DNA of 64,000 bases from Ophiosphaerella korrae (lineage: Eukaryota; Ascomycota; Dothideomycetes; Pleosporales; Phaeosphaeriaceae). The notes beneath the pieces were generated by a model. That model was not told where the DNA came from and did no database searches. It saw only the letters and a list, made by a program, of their open reading frames with translations. Made by a program: the position numbers and the translations under genes. Positions 28,454 through 40,560 of the stretch are shown piece by piece. Positions within the stretch are counted from its first letter, which is position 1. Each line of letters begins with the position of its first letter. The stretch spans positions 186,001 to 250,000 of the forward strand of contig JALNQF010000038.1 of the NCBI GenBank assembly GCA_028456385.1, given 5' to 3'.

Positions 28454-29889
28454 ATGTCTGATACTAGCAAACCTGGGTTGTTAGGGCATCAATCTTTAGA
28501 TCCAGCAGCGCCAACCAGAAGTAGTGATGATACAGATGCTGGTCCAAATATTTCGGGAAAGCCTTCAGTATCATCACCAACTGCAAACCCAAACCCCTTG
28601 GAAGCTGCAGTAGCTACTGGTACAAACACTCTAGATCCAGCCAGGTCGCAACAATCGCAAGCCGCTCCAAGCGTGACATCTATCGTATCATCATCTTCAA
28701 ATTCCGGAAGTGGTCTGAGTGGTGGGGCGGTAGCAGGAGTCGCCATTGCATCGTAAATATTCCCAATTTATATCCCCGTTCTTTGTGGAATTTTCATCTG
28801 GCTGACTAGTTTCTCGACATAATAGCCTCGTTTTCGGAGCAATCCTCGCTTTCGTGGCCGCATTTTTTTTATTTAAACGTCGCAGCAAGTCTAGGAATGA
28901 TAATGTCGCATATAACAATTACACTGATTCCAGCCCTGAGCTCGTTATGATGCAAAAGGCAGCGGGGAGAAACAGCCCCTACGTCCAAGTCTCTCAAACA
29001 CCTATACCAACATCAACTGCTCTAGCTCCTACGGCTGCCCCCCAAACCAACTTGTCGGATACTATTGCTTCCATTTTACCCACTGCAGCACATGAGAGCG
29101 AAATCCAAGGTAGAATTGTAGCGTTATTCCAGCAAGTACATCGACATGTTGAAGCCTATTACCGCGATGTTCATGCTAGCATAACACCCAGGTAATTAGC
29201 AAATATGAATTAAGATGCTCGGCATGTGAGCTAATCTGGTAAATTAGTATGGAGCCGGAACTAGCAAGATTTGGTGCGGAAGAAGTCAACATGGCAGAAC
29301 TCTTACAAGATTGCTCAAGCCCAACAACAGCTATTAAGCACGCCCTCGCAGTCTACGTCCTCGGCATCACAGGCCCAAACAAAAGTCATGAAGCAGAAAC
29401 ATTATTCCCCGAAAACTTAAACAGCATCCTATCACACACTGTTCCGTCAGGTACGTCACCATTCCAGGGCTCTCACAATAACCCAAACCCCACGAGCTGA
29501 TCTATTTCCTAGATTCGAACCTCTCCACCGCGCAAACACTCCACCGTCGCCTCTCAGTCTTCCTCTACACCGCCTCAAACTCTCACTCAGTTACTCGCCA
29601 CTCTTGGTCCAGCCAAAGCGAGATCCGTGAGGCAGCAGAGCACTTTAGCCTTTCGTTCTTCAGCTGGACAAATCCAGCTGCCGACGATCAGGAGAAGGAA
29701 GATGATCTAACGCGCATCATATCCGAGGCATTGGAGACGCGGATCTGGTTGTTTGGTCAGCCGAGTGAATTTCAGTTTCGGTGGGATGGTGTGGGAACAA
29801 GAGGGTTAGCAATTAGTCCCGAAGTGGTGAGATTGGAAGGAGAGGAACGGGGCAAGGTTGTATTGGAGACAAAGGTTGTGGTAATATGA
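28454..29889 (+). CDS. Single-pass membrane protein with cytoplasmic domain
   Basis: Four exons, 28454-28752, 28826-29191, 29248-29450 and 29513-29889, with introns of 73, 56 and 62 nt, give 414 aa. The first about 100 residues are Ser/Thr/Pro/Asn-rich with no cysteine and no clear signal peptide. Then comes GGAVAGVAIAS plus a second-exon hydrophobic run (GAILAFVAAFFLF) and the stop-transfer KRRSKSR: a type III-like single membrane span. The C-terminal part (about 270 aa) has helical segments such as SEIQGRIVALFQQVHRHVEAYYRDVH and ends in a region with DDLTRIISEALETRIWLFGQPSEF. This resembles a common fungal layout of surface-sensor-like proteins of unknown function. I cannot name the family. 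Confidence 0.75.
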
Positions 29890-30527
29890 AGTAGGGTTGT
29901 TACCTAGCTAGCTTATCTAAATGGGTCTCCGGGGCGTTTATCGTTTTATTGTGACGTCTGTGAAAGTTGTGCTAATGAGGCAAAGGTACATGAAAATCTT
30001 GTAGGATGTAAAATAGTAGGACAGTATCTGTTGAGCTGGTGACATAGGTAGTTTGTATTGCGGCGCGCCCCCATACCCAAGGGAAGTCTACTATAAACCA
30101 ATTGAAGAGTAAAACTGTAGAACTACCAGGCAACTATATGGAGTACTTTCTCAAGGTCATGGACGAAGTAATCTTCAAAGGTTCACGGTACAAGGTCAAA
30201 TGACCAAAAACAATAAACAAGTACCTCGGATTTCCAATCATATATAAATATGTATATCACCAGAACTATGAGTTATCGTGGTATCTCTACCCCATGCCAC
30301 AACCCAAAGCTATCATATCCAATCCCGATTTTCCTTTAGAACCTCTTATGCAGTTAAAAAAATTGGCTGTCTAGCCAAGATACACCAAAACGCCATGCAA
30401 TGATGCAACAAGTATTGTGCAAGTTAATGAAACACCAAGCAATGTCTTGTTCCCTGGTGTTAAATAACCAAGATGAGAGTGTCGTCAAAAGCGCACTGGG
30501 AGTGAAAAAAGGAGAAGGACTAGAAGG
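29890..30527. other. Intergenic region
   Basis: 638 bp between convergent genes. No additional feature seen. Confidence 0.5.
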
Positions 30528-33006
30528 TTACGCATAGCGCACAGAACCCCGGTGGTAGAGAGGCGGTGGGCTTTGCATTGGTGGTGGTCCGTGGTTTGGA
30601 TTTGGGCCCCATTGGCCTTGGCCGGGTCGTGGGCCAGTTTCAGTCATGAGGGCCTGTCCAGACCCATGAGGGCTTTGAGGGCCGCGGTTGTGCCCTCTGT
30701 TACTCTGGAAGGGTGGTGGTTGTGGTGGTGCGACACCAGCAAATTTCTTGGCATATTGTCTCTGCTTGCTACGGCGGCGGTAAGATCTGCAGCAACAGAG
30801 AAGAATACAAAGCAGAAGGAGGCCGCCGATACCAGCGGATAGACCAATAACAAGTGGCATATGTCGTTCAACCCAGGATTTGATTTCTCGGCCGACGGAA
30901 CCATTGGCACATTGACCCTATGAATAGTTAGTTTATTCCATCTGACAAGAGAAAGGGGACATCTGAACTTACGTTTTGACAAGTGCCACCAGCAGTGCAG
31001 GGAGTTCCGTCCAAGAAGTTCTGTTGGAGTCCATAACATACACCTCGTCCGAACTCGGGGCTTGCGCAGCTAAGCATACAATTGCTCCTATCGCAGGCAT
31101 ACGTGTCGTTGCCCTGTGTATAGCTTCCCATGACCGTCTTGCACTGCTGATCCCTGGACGTACACTGGCCACTGGCGCAAGTCATTCCATTCCCGCAACC
31201 TTCACCGTTTGGTTTTGTTTTGTCCTCAGGACAATAAGGGCTGGTTCCAGAGCAGGTTTCTTGCGGATCGCATTGGCCAGCACTGGGCCGACAGACAGTG
31301 TTTGCGGAAGCAAATTGACAATTGCGGCAACAATCTTCGTTGGAGTCGTCGCAAACAGCGTTGGTTTTGAACTTGCAAGTAGCTGGGTCACAGCACTTAT
31401 TATTGCCACAGCCAGCAGTTCCACCACAGTCACACTGCTCATCACCTTCCACAATACCGTTACCGCATGTCTGACCTGTGACGGTACCGATCCTTCGGTT
31501 GTTGGTAAGACACCCTGATTTGACGCTATTGCGTCCTAGTGCTGAGCAAATATTTCCGATGGAACAAGCAGAGAAACGAGTGATACCTCGGGCAGTCGAC
31601 GGATTCATAATGAAGCCTTCGCCAGCATTGCATGTGCTGGAACTGAGCGGGCAACACTGTTGAGCATTGACTATGTTGGAGTCGGCACATTGGGATGCGG
31701 TACAGTCATGCACGGCACCGTATGTATGGCCAGTTTCATGAGCAATGACTTGCCACTCAGTGGAAGTGCGAATGACGACATTGGCACCAGCAACGGTCTC
31801 TCCGCTGTTTCCAGAGTTGCGTTGAGAGCCTTCGGTACAAGCCTGGCCGAGCCATGCCAGACCAACCGCCTGACCTGTGTTGCAGGTTGAGAGTAGAGTC
31901 CAATGAGAAAACTGGTCCTTCTGTTGTCCTCTCCACTGGGAAAATTGGTTCAAGCGGTCCTGAATGCTGATGCTGCCACTGCAAGCCTGATTCCAGGGGG
32001 TGGCCTGCTGTTGCGTGGTCGGGCAGTCGGGTTCGGTCACAACCAAATTGGCTAATCCAAGGGAGATGTTGAAGGTGCTCTCGAAAAGCTCTGATGCCTG
32101 ATTTATCTGGTCAATGACGTTGGTTTGCGTCTGGTTCCGGTCCCTATTGAAGGACTGGACGTAGGTGCAATCAGCCGCCACGCCTACGAGGGCTACTTTG
32201 CGGGTACTGGGGCATCCGGCAGTGTTGCCAATCGTCGACACCAGGTTGACGCCGGCACCGTTGCCTCCAGGCTGGCCATCGAGTTGGCGTTTGCCGAAGA
32301 GAGATGAGACGGGAGTAGAAAAGAAGCTCTCTTCGCTACGGGCGCGCATACTGGAGTAAACCGGGTGGTCCTCGCGCTTGTTGAAGGCGAGTTCGTCACT
32401 GAGACAGGCTGGCGCAGCCTCGCGCTTCCTCAGTTCCGATTGCTCGTTCCACCGACCCATGTCAGAATCCCGAAAGACAACCATGAACTCGTCGTCGCGC
32501 AGGTCGACATCCGGGTCGTCGTGCATGCGTGTGGCCTTGTAATTGGAGGCCAGTTTGATATGATGGTGGTCATGTGAAATGGTGAAGTGGCCCTCAAAGA
32601 GGGGCTGTAGGCCATCACGACGAAGGCCTATCCGGGCCCATCCCACCTGGTCCCAGCGATTCCCCCTCTTGGCCCAAGCAGTGCCCTTGAACACTCGGTG
32701 TTGCAGGCGGTCAATGGGTTCGGACTTGGCTATGCTGCCGTCTGCAGCCAGATAGGATATGCTGCCGCCTTGTACAAAGAGGTCGTGGTTTGGCTCGAGG
32801 CTGAGGCGGATGCGCTGGCCGGATACATCAAAGGCAAGGTCGAAGGTCGACACGGCAGTCACGCGATGATTAGGGGTGAGGATATCGGCATTCTTTGCGA
32901 TGTTGATTTGGCGCAGCGGCTCTCGCGCGGTCGAGTCGGCGGCCGTGAGGGTGAGTGAGGCGAGTGCGACAGTGAAGGCCGTGGTCACAGTGCGCAGGAT
33001 CAACAT
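30528..33006 (-). CDS. ADAM-type membrane metalloprotease
   Basis: Two exons, 33006-30973 and 30917-30528 (55-nt intron), give 807 aa. Order: signal peptide (MLILRTVTTAFTVALASLTL), prodomain with likely kexin site (SSLFGKRQLDG), reprolysin-type catalytic domain with VIAHETGHTYGAVHD (HExxHxxGxxHD), disintegrin domain (QTCGNGIVEGDEQCDCG and many cysteines), a Cys-rich region, a transmembrane helix (LVIGLSAGIGGLLLLCILLCCC), then a short Pro-rich cytoplasmic tail (PPQPPPF, PPPMQSPPP). Fungal ADM proteins have this layout and are thought to shed or process surface proteins. All zinc ligands are present, so it is probably active. Confidence 0.92.
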
Positions 33007-33680
33007 GTCTCCAATGGAGGGGGCGTCTCAGGAGACGGTGGATGGGGGTAGAGGAGGAAGGAAACAGACAAGGCACTACAACAACAACAACAGCGACGCA
33101 GCAAACGACATAATAACAGACAGTATGTAGGACGAATTAGTCTAGAAAAATAGAGAGCAGAAGCACGACGACGAGTGAGTGTGAGACTCGTAATCGCCTG
33201 CACAGCCCGGCCAGCCAGCCTACCAATCAGGCTTGGCGTCCGGCAGGCGGCGAACGGGGGCTGGGCGCAAGACCGCGACACGGATGAAACAGCAATTGGC
33301 CGCCGAGTCTGCCTATGCCATCGCCTGTGAGGCTTGTGTGTGTTTGAAGCGCCGTCACAGCGTTGCCCACGGTCCTTCGACGTTGATACTCTGTGTTGTG
33401 TACTTACTACTTAGGCACTTCATGAAGCATCTGGTTGACCAGGCCACGGCATTGCTAAAAACAGCTTCGCGCCGGAATTACCACGCTATATATCCACACA
33501 ACCGCTCCGACACGGCACAAGCGGCATCAGCTCGTTCAGCCCTACATGAACACGCGCCCTTCGCTTACCTAATGCCCACGACCTGTCTGCACCAAACCAT
33601 GCCATACCCAGTAGTCTACCTTCCAACCCAACATCACAAAATACTTCAGTCGCCCAATACCGCTCAATACTGCTCGCCTC
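33007..33680. other. Intergenic region
   Basis: Promoter side of the ADAM gene and 3' flank of acetyl-CoA synthetase. No separate gene recognised. Confidence 0.5.
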
Positions 33681-36074
33681 TTATTTCTTCTTCGACTGGT
33701 GCACAATGTCGATAATCTTATCCACCACCGAAGGGTCCGAGAGCTGCGAGGCGTCGTTAGTCCGGGATCCCCACCATAGAACGCGTCACCATTTCAACTG
33801 CCCAGCAACCGCAAAGAAATGTCTTGCTTACCGTTGACGTATCACCTAATTGGTCCTCCTCACCAGCCAAGATCTTGCGCATGATGCGCCGCATGATTTT
33901 GCCTGACCGCGTCTTGGGCAGATCTGGCACCACAAAGATGGCCTTGGGTGCGGCAAATGGCCCAATCGATTTGCGCACTTGCAGGATCAAGTCTTTCTTA
34001 ACCTGCTCACTCGACTCACTGCCCCCCTTCAGCGCAACAAAGGCATTCACTGCCTGGCCAGTCAACTCGTCATTGACTCCCACTACTGCTGCCTCAGCCA
34101 CTTGGTCTGGAAAAAAATGTCAGCATCTCACCAACAGCCTTGACCTCTGCATAGTACTCACGATGCTCGATGAGAGCGGCCTCAATCTCGGCAGTAGACA
34201 GTCTGTGCCCAGACACATTGACGACATCGTCGACGCGGCCTCGGATCCAGTAGTACCCTTCATGGTCACGGCCAGCACCATCCCCAGTAAACTGAACCCA
34301 TTAGCATACATCCAAGTCATCCTCGCTGCATACTCACATAGTAGCCTTTGTACACGTTCAGATATGTGTCCATGTATCGCTGATGTGCTCCCCAAACCGT
34401 GCGCGCCAGACTGGGCCACGGCTGCTTAAATGCGAGCACACCCTCCACATCGTTGCCATGAATCTCCTCACCGGAGACGGGATCGATAATTGCAGGCTCA
34501 ATGCCGAAGAAAGGAAGCGAGGCGGACCCGGGCTTTGTAGGCGTAACACCACCGAGCGGTGTGATTACATGCGAGCCTGTCTCCGTTTGCCAGTAAGTCT
34601 GTTCAGGTATCAGTGCATTTTTCCACAAAGTCTTATGATGTAGTAAACTTACATCTACAACATGTGCTTCCTCCTTGCCAACAATCTCAAAGTACCATTT
34701 CCAGACCTCGGCAGCAATCGGTTCACCAACAGAGCCGAGAATTCTGAGATTCTTCATCTTATGCTTAACATGGCTGTTGCCGGCGCGCTTAAGCAGCCTC
34801 AACGCAGTGGGGGCAACGTAGAACTGGCTGACGTTGTACTTATCCACAATATCCCAGTATCGCGAAAAGTTCGGGTAAGCAGGTGTGCCTTCGAAGACAA
34901 CAGTTGCAACACCGAGAAGCAGGGGAGCATAAACAACATAGGTGTGGCCAGTGATCCATCCAACATCGCCGCCACAGAAGAATACATCATTGTCATGAAT
35001 ATCGAAGACATATTTGCCAGTTGCAGCAGCTCCAATGAGGTAACCACCAGTTGTGTGCATGACACCTTTAGGCTTGCCTGTGGATCCGGACGTGTAGAGT
35101 AGGAAGAGAGGATCCTCCGAGTTCATTGACTCTGGCGCAATGTAGTTGGGATACTTCTCGACCTCTTCATGCCACCACCAATCTCGCCCCTTGGTCCATG
35201 GGATCTCGGCACCCGTGCGTTTGTATACCAGACAATGACTGATGCCAGGACACTGCTTTAGGGCTTCATCAACAATCTTTTTAGTGCTGATGACCTTGCC
35301 GCCGCGTTTACCCTCGTCCGTAGTAATAACGACTTTGCACTCGGCGTCGATAATCCGGTCACGCAAGGAATCGGAAGAAAATCCGGCGAAAACGACCGAG
35401 TGCACAGCACCAATGCGAGAGCAGGCCAAGAAGGAAATAACCGCCTCTGGAATCATAGGCAGATATAGAGCAACAGTATCACCCTTGCGCACACCCATTT
35501 CCTTCAGGGTGTAGGCGAGCTTGGAGACTTGGCGGAGAAGTTCACCGTAGGTGATGATGCGGCTGTCGCTGGTGTCGTCAGCCTCGTAGATGATGGCTGG
35601 CTTGTTTGGGTCTTTGAACGCATGTCGGTCGACGCAATTGAAGCTAGCATTGAGTCTGCCCTCTACGAACCACGCATTGTCGCCGCCCTCGAAGCTGCCA
35701 GCGTGTACCGTCTGAAAGTCGCGCTCCCACGTGAGCAATTCGCGTGCAAGCCGGCCCCAGAACTGCTTTGGCTCTGTGATAGACTCCTTGTACAGCCTCT
35801 GGTACTCCTCGAGGCTACTCAGATGTGGCTTCGAGTGTGGATGTTTTCTATTGTGCTTGTTGTCAGTCTTGTGTTGACACGAGACTGGTGATGGTGGGGT
35901 CACCCCGCACTGTCGCGCGTTGGAATGACGCCACGCTGTCTTGTCTTGGTAGATGATGCAATTTTCCAAACAAACGTCTACTTACTCGTAAAAAGCCTTG
36001 GGGACGTGGAAAGTATCTACCTCATGCGCTTCGGCCACGACGCGTACAGTCGGCTTCTCACTTCCTTCAGACAT
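33681..36074 (-). CDS. facA: Acetyl-CoA synthetase
   Basis: Six exons, 36074-35986, 35847-34653, 34598-34338, 34291-34162, 34106-33832 and 33743-33681, give 670 aa. It makes acetyl-CoA from acetate, ATP and CoA. Motifs: [20 protein letters not shown] (adenylation P-loop), [70 protein letters not shown] and [15 protein letters not shown] with the catalytic Lys. All core residues are present, in contrast to the dead ligase at 13.4 kb. The first intron is long (138 nt). The second (54 nt) is in frame and without stops, so retention would add 18 residues. The final exon is only 21 codons, ending SKKK. Confidence 0.95.
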
Positions 36075-37449
36075 GGTCTGCGGCTAGACCGAGCGGCTAG
36101 AAGGGATGGGGGGGGGTGAGGCCGTCGCTTTTGTCGCGCTTCAAACCTTGCAAATTGCTGCGTGTGCGAAGGCTTTAGGGATATGCTCGGACGCTGTATC
36201 AGTAGCGGGGAGCAGGAACGGACAAGCCCCAAAGCGAGTATAAGTCTGACTCCCGGATAAAGGGCTCGGCAGGATGTTGGAGAGCGGGCGCGGCCCAAAT
36301 TCAAATTACAGTTACTAGAGGACACTTGGAGAAGCGAACAGTCGCGTCTCTTCAAGTGGTGCTATGTGAATCGTGTGGGAGTAATCAAAGAAGCGGGATA
36401 ATTCAAGAGGCGCGTGGGCGAACGGCCTCCTTATGAGCAACCCCTTCCCCAAGACGAACTGCTGGGCCGCCGATTACTACCCCTCGTGAGCTCGTCTGCG
36501 GGGACATGGAATATGACGAACATTCAGTCTGTGTGGTCTTTGCCTGGGCCCACACGAATAGCCTCGATCGGTCCCTGTGCGTGCCTCCGTTCCTCCGGAT
36601 CACCCGTTAACCGCAGCCGCAGCCGCCAATGGAGAGAAGCATTTCAAGTGCTGTGCGCTGATCAACCGATTTACTTACTTTTGCTGGGGCCGCTGTGATT
36701 CGATAGGCTCATTGTGCCTTGCTTATTCTGTGCTGCTGCCATTGCTGGTGATGCGGGGAGCTCCATATGAACCGACCACCGAGCACTCGGGGTAGTATCA
36801 ATACGCTGGGACAGTGGGGACCCCTGTGCAATATACCACACTGCAGCAAGACAAATACATGGGTGATGGCACAGCAACCGTTCACGAACAACTATCCACG
36901 GTAAAGATCCGCATGTAATGCAAGCTGGGCAACACGCGATACTAACTTTGCTAACCACTCCGTCGGTCTTGAGGAAGCAGTCACCGCACATCTTGCCCGA
37001 GGCACCGGCAATTCTTCTCAGAAGACCTGACACGCGGCTTGATCTACCAACACTATCCTATCTATTCTACAGAGTCTACGGAGCCAGGTGAGAGCACTTG
37101 AGAGCCTCCTTGGCGCACTCAGCCGTCGTCGTAGCGACGACTGTTATCTGCGAACAGTCCCGGCAATGCAGGGCGCTTACACCGAAGCATTGGCTGACGT
37201 TTTGTGCAGCCCAGGCGTATATTTTGTGTCCAATGAGAGACAACGGAGTATGATTGACTTGGTGGAAAATAGGGTGCGGGGCCGCACGTGGCTGGAGCTG
37301 CTGCTGGTGCATCTCTGCTGGTGTCATTCCCGCTAGCACGAGGTCACAGAATTGACGTCTGAAGCATGCTAGGTGCAAGCTCAGTCCTCGAATAAGTACA
37401 TCATTCTAGTACTATGAGTCGTAACCGGAAGCTATGCATCTAGTGCAGC
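36075..37449. other. Acetyl-CoA synthetase upstream region
   Basis: About 1.4 kb with no recognised gene. A run of about ten G lies near 36,108. It probably contains the facA promoter; I did not identify convincing regulator sites. Confidence 0.5.
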
Positions 37450-39502
37450 TTATGTGTCTTCTTTCAATAACTTTGCATCTTCCACCGACGTTCTTGCGAT
37501 ACGCTTCAAGATTGACTTGAAGTCTGCCTCGCGGAATCTGTCCCATCGATCCAGATCCTCACTAGTGTCGATCAACAAAGTCTCGTAACCTTGCTTGATT
37601 ACATCGCTGACTTCACGTAGGCTGAGGTTCTTGCTACGAGACTTTCCATTTTCACTACCTCCGAGTAGCGAGTGATAATGTGACGAGACATTGATAAGCG
37701 TCTGCATAGGACCAGTTTTGCTCGATAGCCCAAATGCATCACGAAATTTTATCAGGACATCGCCAGATTCAGTCAGTTTGTAGAACAAGTCGTCGTACGC
37801 GGCCGAATCAGGGAGGAAGTTCTCGCCACTTGAAAGAGCGAAAGCTAATAAACCGACCAGAGTGTTGGTCATTTCAGAAGACTTATAGTTTGATTTGATG
37901 TCTGATTCGTACGTTGTTAAGAAACGAACGAATGTCAGCAACGTTCTCCAGACCTCCGACCAGTGATAGGTGAGGCGGACTTTGGCACGGCTGAGAAATG
38001 AGAGAATCCGAAGTATAACACCAAGACACAGGCTAAATCAAAATTAGTTGGACACAGAAGGTATAGGGAAAGGGCTACTGACGTGTAGAAGTCGACATCG
38101 AGTCGCCTCCGTAGATTGTGATTGATACCGTCAATCATCAAGTCTAATATGACAGTAACGGGAACCCGGTCGCCCTTGACAATAGGCAGATAAGGCTGTC
38201 TCTGTCGACATAGGCGGACAGAAAGTTTACTCTCGTCGCTGCACAGTCGTTTGATAAGTGGCTGATCCTCAACCAGAATGCGTAAGACAAAGAGGCTAAT
38301 ATACGAGTACAAAGCTGTTCTAGCAGAGCGATGGGCATGCTGAAAGAGATACGAGATCAAGGACAGATAGGCACTCAAGGGGGAGGGATCAACCTTGGTC
38401 TCTGGCTGTATGGTGACCAAGTTGAAGCAGAAGACCTTGTTGGCGTTTGTGAATTCATATGTCAGGAGCAGGGTGCCCATTTCTGGGCCGGGGAGGGCAG
38501 CGAAGACCGATTTGGTCTCGTCAGCGGCTGGAGTGGGAGTCGAGGGCCGAGAGCCGGGAGCCAGAGCGCCGAGCCCGATGTAGGACAGGGTGGAGCCCAG
38601 AGTCCATCCCTCTGGCAAGTCGTCTTGGACGGCTATGTAGGCGTCTCGCAGCTTGAGGCACGTGTGGCCAAAGCTGGCAATCATCTTCTGGATGATGGCA
38701 TCGTTGACGAAGTCGTCGAGCCGCAACCGGTAGGGGTTCTGGAACTCAAACTTGTTGTAGTTAGTGAGGAGGCCCAGCAGGTAGAAGGCCGGGACGACGA
38801 GGGCGGTGTGGTCGCAGTCCTGCACGTACTTCATGAGCGAGGGGAACAGGTCGCGGTGGGTGAAGTAGGACGGCAGGGCCGTGTGGAAGCCGGCGGCGGT
38901 AATGGTGAGGGTGGCGCGGACAGCCTTGAGGCGCAGAGGGATGGTGCGTCCGCTGCGGATGACGGTGTCGAGGGTTGCGATGAAGTCGGTCATGACGGCG
39001 TCGGCATTGTGTAGGCCGGCGAGCAGGGAGATGACGTCGGAGCTGGGGTTGGTGTACTTTTTGGCGAGGGCAGCATCAAGGAAGACGGTCAGGGTCTGGG
39101 CCGTCAGCGGGGGCGGCTGGTGGCCAGCGTTTGGCGGGGGTGATTGTGGTGGTGGTAATGGTGGTGGTGGCAGCGTACCTCGAGCGCAACCTCGTCGGCC
39201 GGCGGCTGGCCCTGCTTGATGCCCTGCACCGCCCGGCGCAGGAGCTGCTGCGAGCGGTGCTGGCGATGCAGCATCTCGTCGGCCGGCACCGCGCCCACGA
39301 TGCGCTGCAGGCCCGCGGCGTCTGGCCGGTGCAGGAAGAACTCCTGCCAGAAGCCGTCGGAGAGCTCGGCGTCTTCATCGTCGTCGTCGTCGTTGTCGTG
39401 CGTGAAGAGTGTCTCGTAGAGATGGATGATTTTGGGCTGGAAGACGTCCGGCCGCGAGTCCTGCGTGAGCGGCGAGGGCTCCATGGCTTGTCCTGCAGTC
39501 AT
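37450..39502 (-). CDS. ARMH3/DUF1741-like armadillo-fold protein
   Basis: Three exons, 39502-39179, 39095-38083 and 38032-37450 (introns 83 and 50 nt), give 639 aa. The N-terminus has an acidic run (HDNDDDDDEDAELSDGFW). The rest is alpha-helical armadillo-like. The stretch TYEFTNANKVFCFNL and the C-terminal block (FVRFLTTYESDIKSNYKSSE and following) match my memory of the DUF1741/ARMH3 (C10orf76) family. Human ARMH3 is a Golgi protein that works with GBF1 and PI4KB in phosphoinositide production; the fungal role is unknown to me. It is head to head with NRK1 with 54-90 bp between starts. The first intron is a CCA-rich tract. Confidence 0.8.
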
Positions 39503-39592
39503 GATGGGTATTGGGGAGGTGGCCACGACGAAACCGAACCATGACCACTACCCCACATGCAGGAACTATTCCTTAGTTTGATACCAACCACC

Positions 39593-40339
39593 ATGCCCCC
39601 CCAACCCCTTCTGGTCGGCATCTCAGGCCCCTCCTCGTCTGGCAAAACAACGCTGTCCCGTCTGCTGCGCGACATCTTCCCACCCTCCACCCTCTTCATC
39701 CTGCACCTCGACGACTTCTACCTCACCGACGCCGAGATTCCTATCCGCAACGGCATACAGGACTGGGACTGTCTCGAGTCACTCAACCTGCCCCAGCTCG
39801 AGCAAGCGCTACAACATATCAAGCAGCATGGCACAAGCCCAGAATGGCTGCAGAGCAAAGAAGACCAGAACAGTGTTGGCGAGCATGGCGTCCCCCAACC
39901 CGACATCGACCACTTGAAGGCAAGGGTGCAGTCGTGGCTGGACGCCAACCCAGAATGGCGGCACCGGAGAATATGCATTGTTGACGGCTTCCTCCTCTTC
40001 TCAGACAGCATGAAGCATATTCGCTCCCTTTTCCAGGTCAGGCTTTTTCTACGCACCAGCTACGAAACCGCAAAGCGGCGGAGAGAAGCAAGGACTGGTT
40101 ACGTAACCATCGAGGGCTTCTGGGAAGATCCGTCTGGCTATGTAGACAAGGTGGTGTGGCCCAACTACGTGCAAGATCACAAGTTCTTATTCCAACATGG
40201 CCGTGTAGAAAACGAGCTAGATGAAAGCGTGTGTCAGAGTGTGGGCATCAGCGGAATGCCAAAGCAGGCAGAAGAGAACATGTCAAAGTGCTTGGAGTGG
40301 GCTATTGGAGTTTTAGAGGGTGTTATTAAGAACTCATGA
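39593..40339 (+). CDS. NRK1: Nicotinamide riboside kinase
   Basis: Single exon of 248 aa from MPPQPLLVGISGPSSSGKTT; an earlier in-frame ATG at 39557 would add 12 residues. It contains P-loop GPSSSGKTTLSRLL, the HLDDFYL acid motif, QDWDCLESL and the lid-like SYETAKRRREARTGY. It phosphorylates nicotinamide riboside to NMN in NAD+ salvage; the uridine-kinase-like fold is shared with other small-molecule kinases, so substrate is inferred from overall pattern. Its spacer with ARMH3 is extremely short, which implies a shared promoter. Usual family length is about 240 aa, so it appears complete. Confidence 0.88.
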   Translation: MPPQPLLVGISGPSSSGKTTLSRLLRDIFPPSTLFILHLDDFYLTDAEIPIRNGIQDWDCLESLNLPQLEQALQHIKQHGTSPEWLQSKEDQNSVGEHGVPQPDIDHLKARVQSWLDANPEWRHRRICIVDGFLLFSDSMKHIRSLFQVRLFLRTSYETAKRRREARTGYVTIEGFWEDPSGYVDKVVWPNYVQDHKFLFQHGRVENELDESVCQSVGISGMPKQAEENMSKCLEWAIGVLEGVIKNS

Positions 40340-40560
40340 TCAAAGCTCCATCTATCGACAAACAACACTTGTATGTAGATCTGCCATGTGCCCCTTGAGA
40401 ATGCGCACAGGTGGGTGCCTTGCTAAACAGTGGACAACGCCCAACACCGGATCCCAAGCCGCCAAAGCGCCGTGACTATGCTCCGCCACCTTTCAGATGA
40501 TGCAAGAAGAGGTGATACAGAAATAATGGAGAGAGAGGGAAGAGGTGGAGAGCACGTTGC

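Noticed and set aside
29505..29525. ATTCGAACC motif resembling a reverse T-loop
   Set aside because: It is the splice acceptor and exon start of the membrane-protein gene; no cloverleaf can be drawn.
38331..39014. 227-codon plus-strand ORF opposite the ARMH3-like gene
   Set aside because: Antisense shadow of a GC-rich conserved exon; Gly/Val/Glu-rich composition with no family resemblance.
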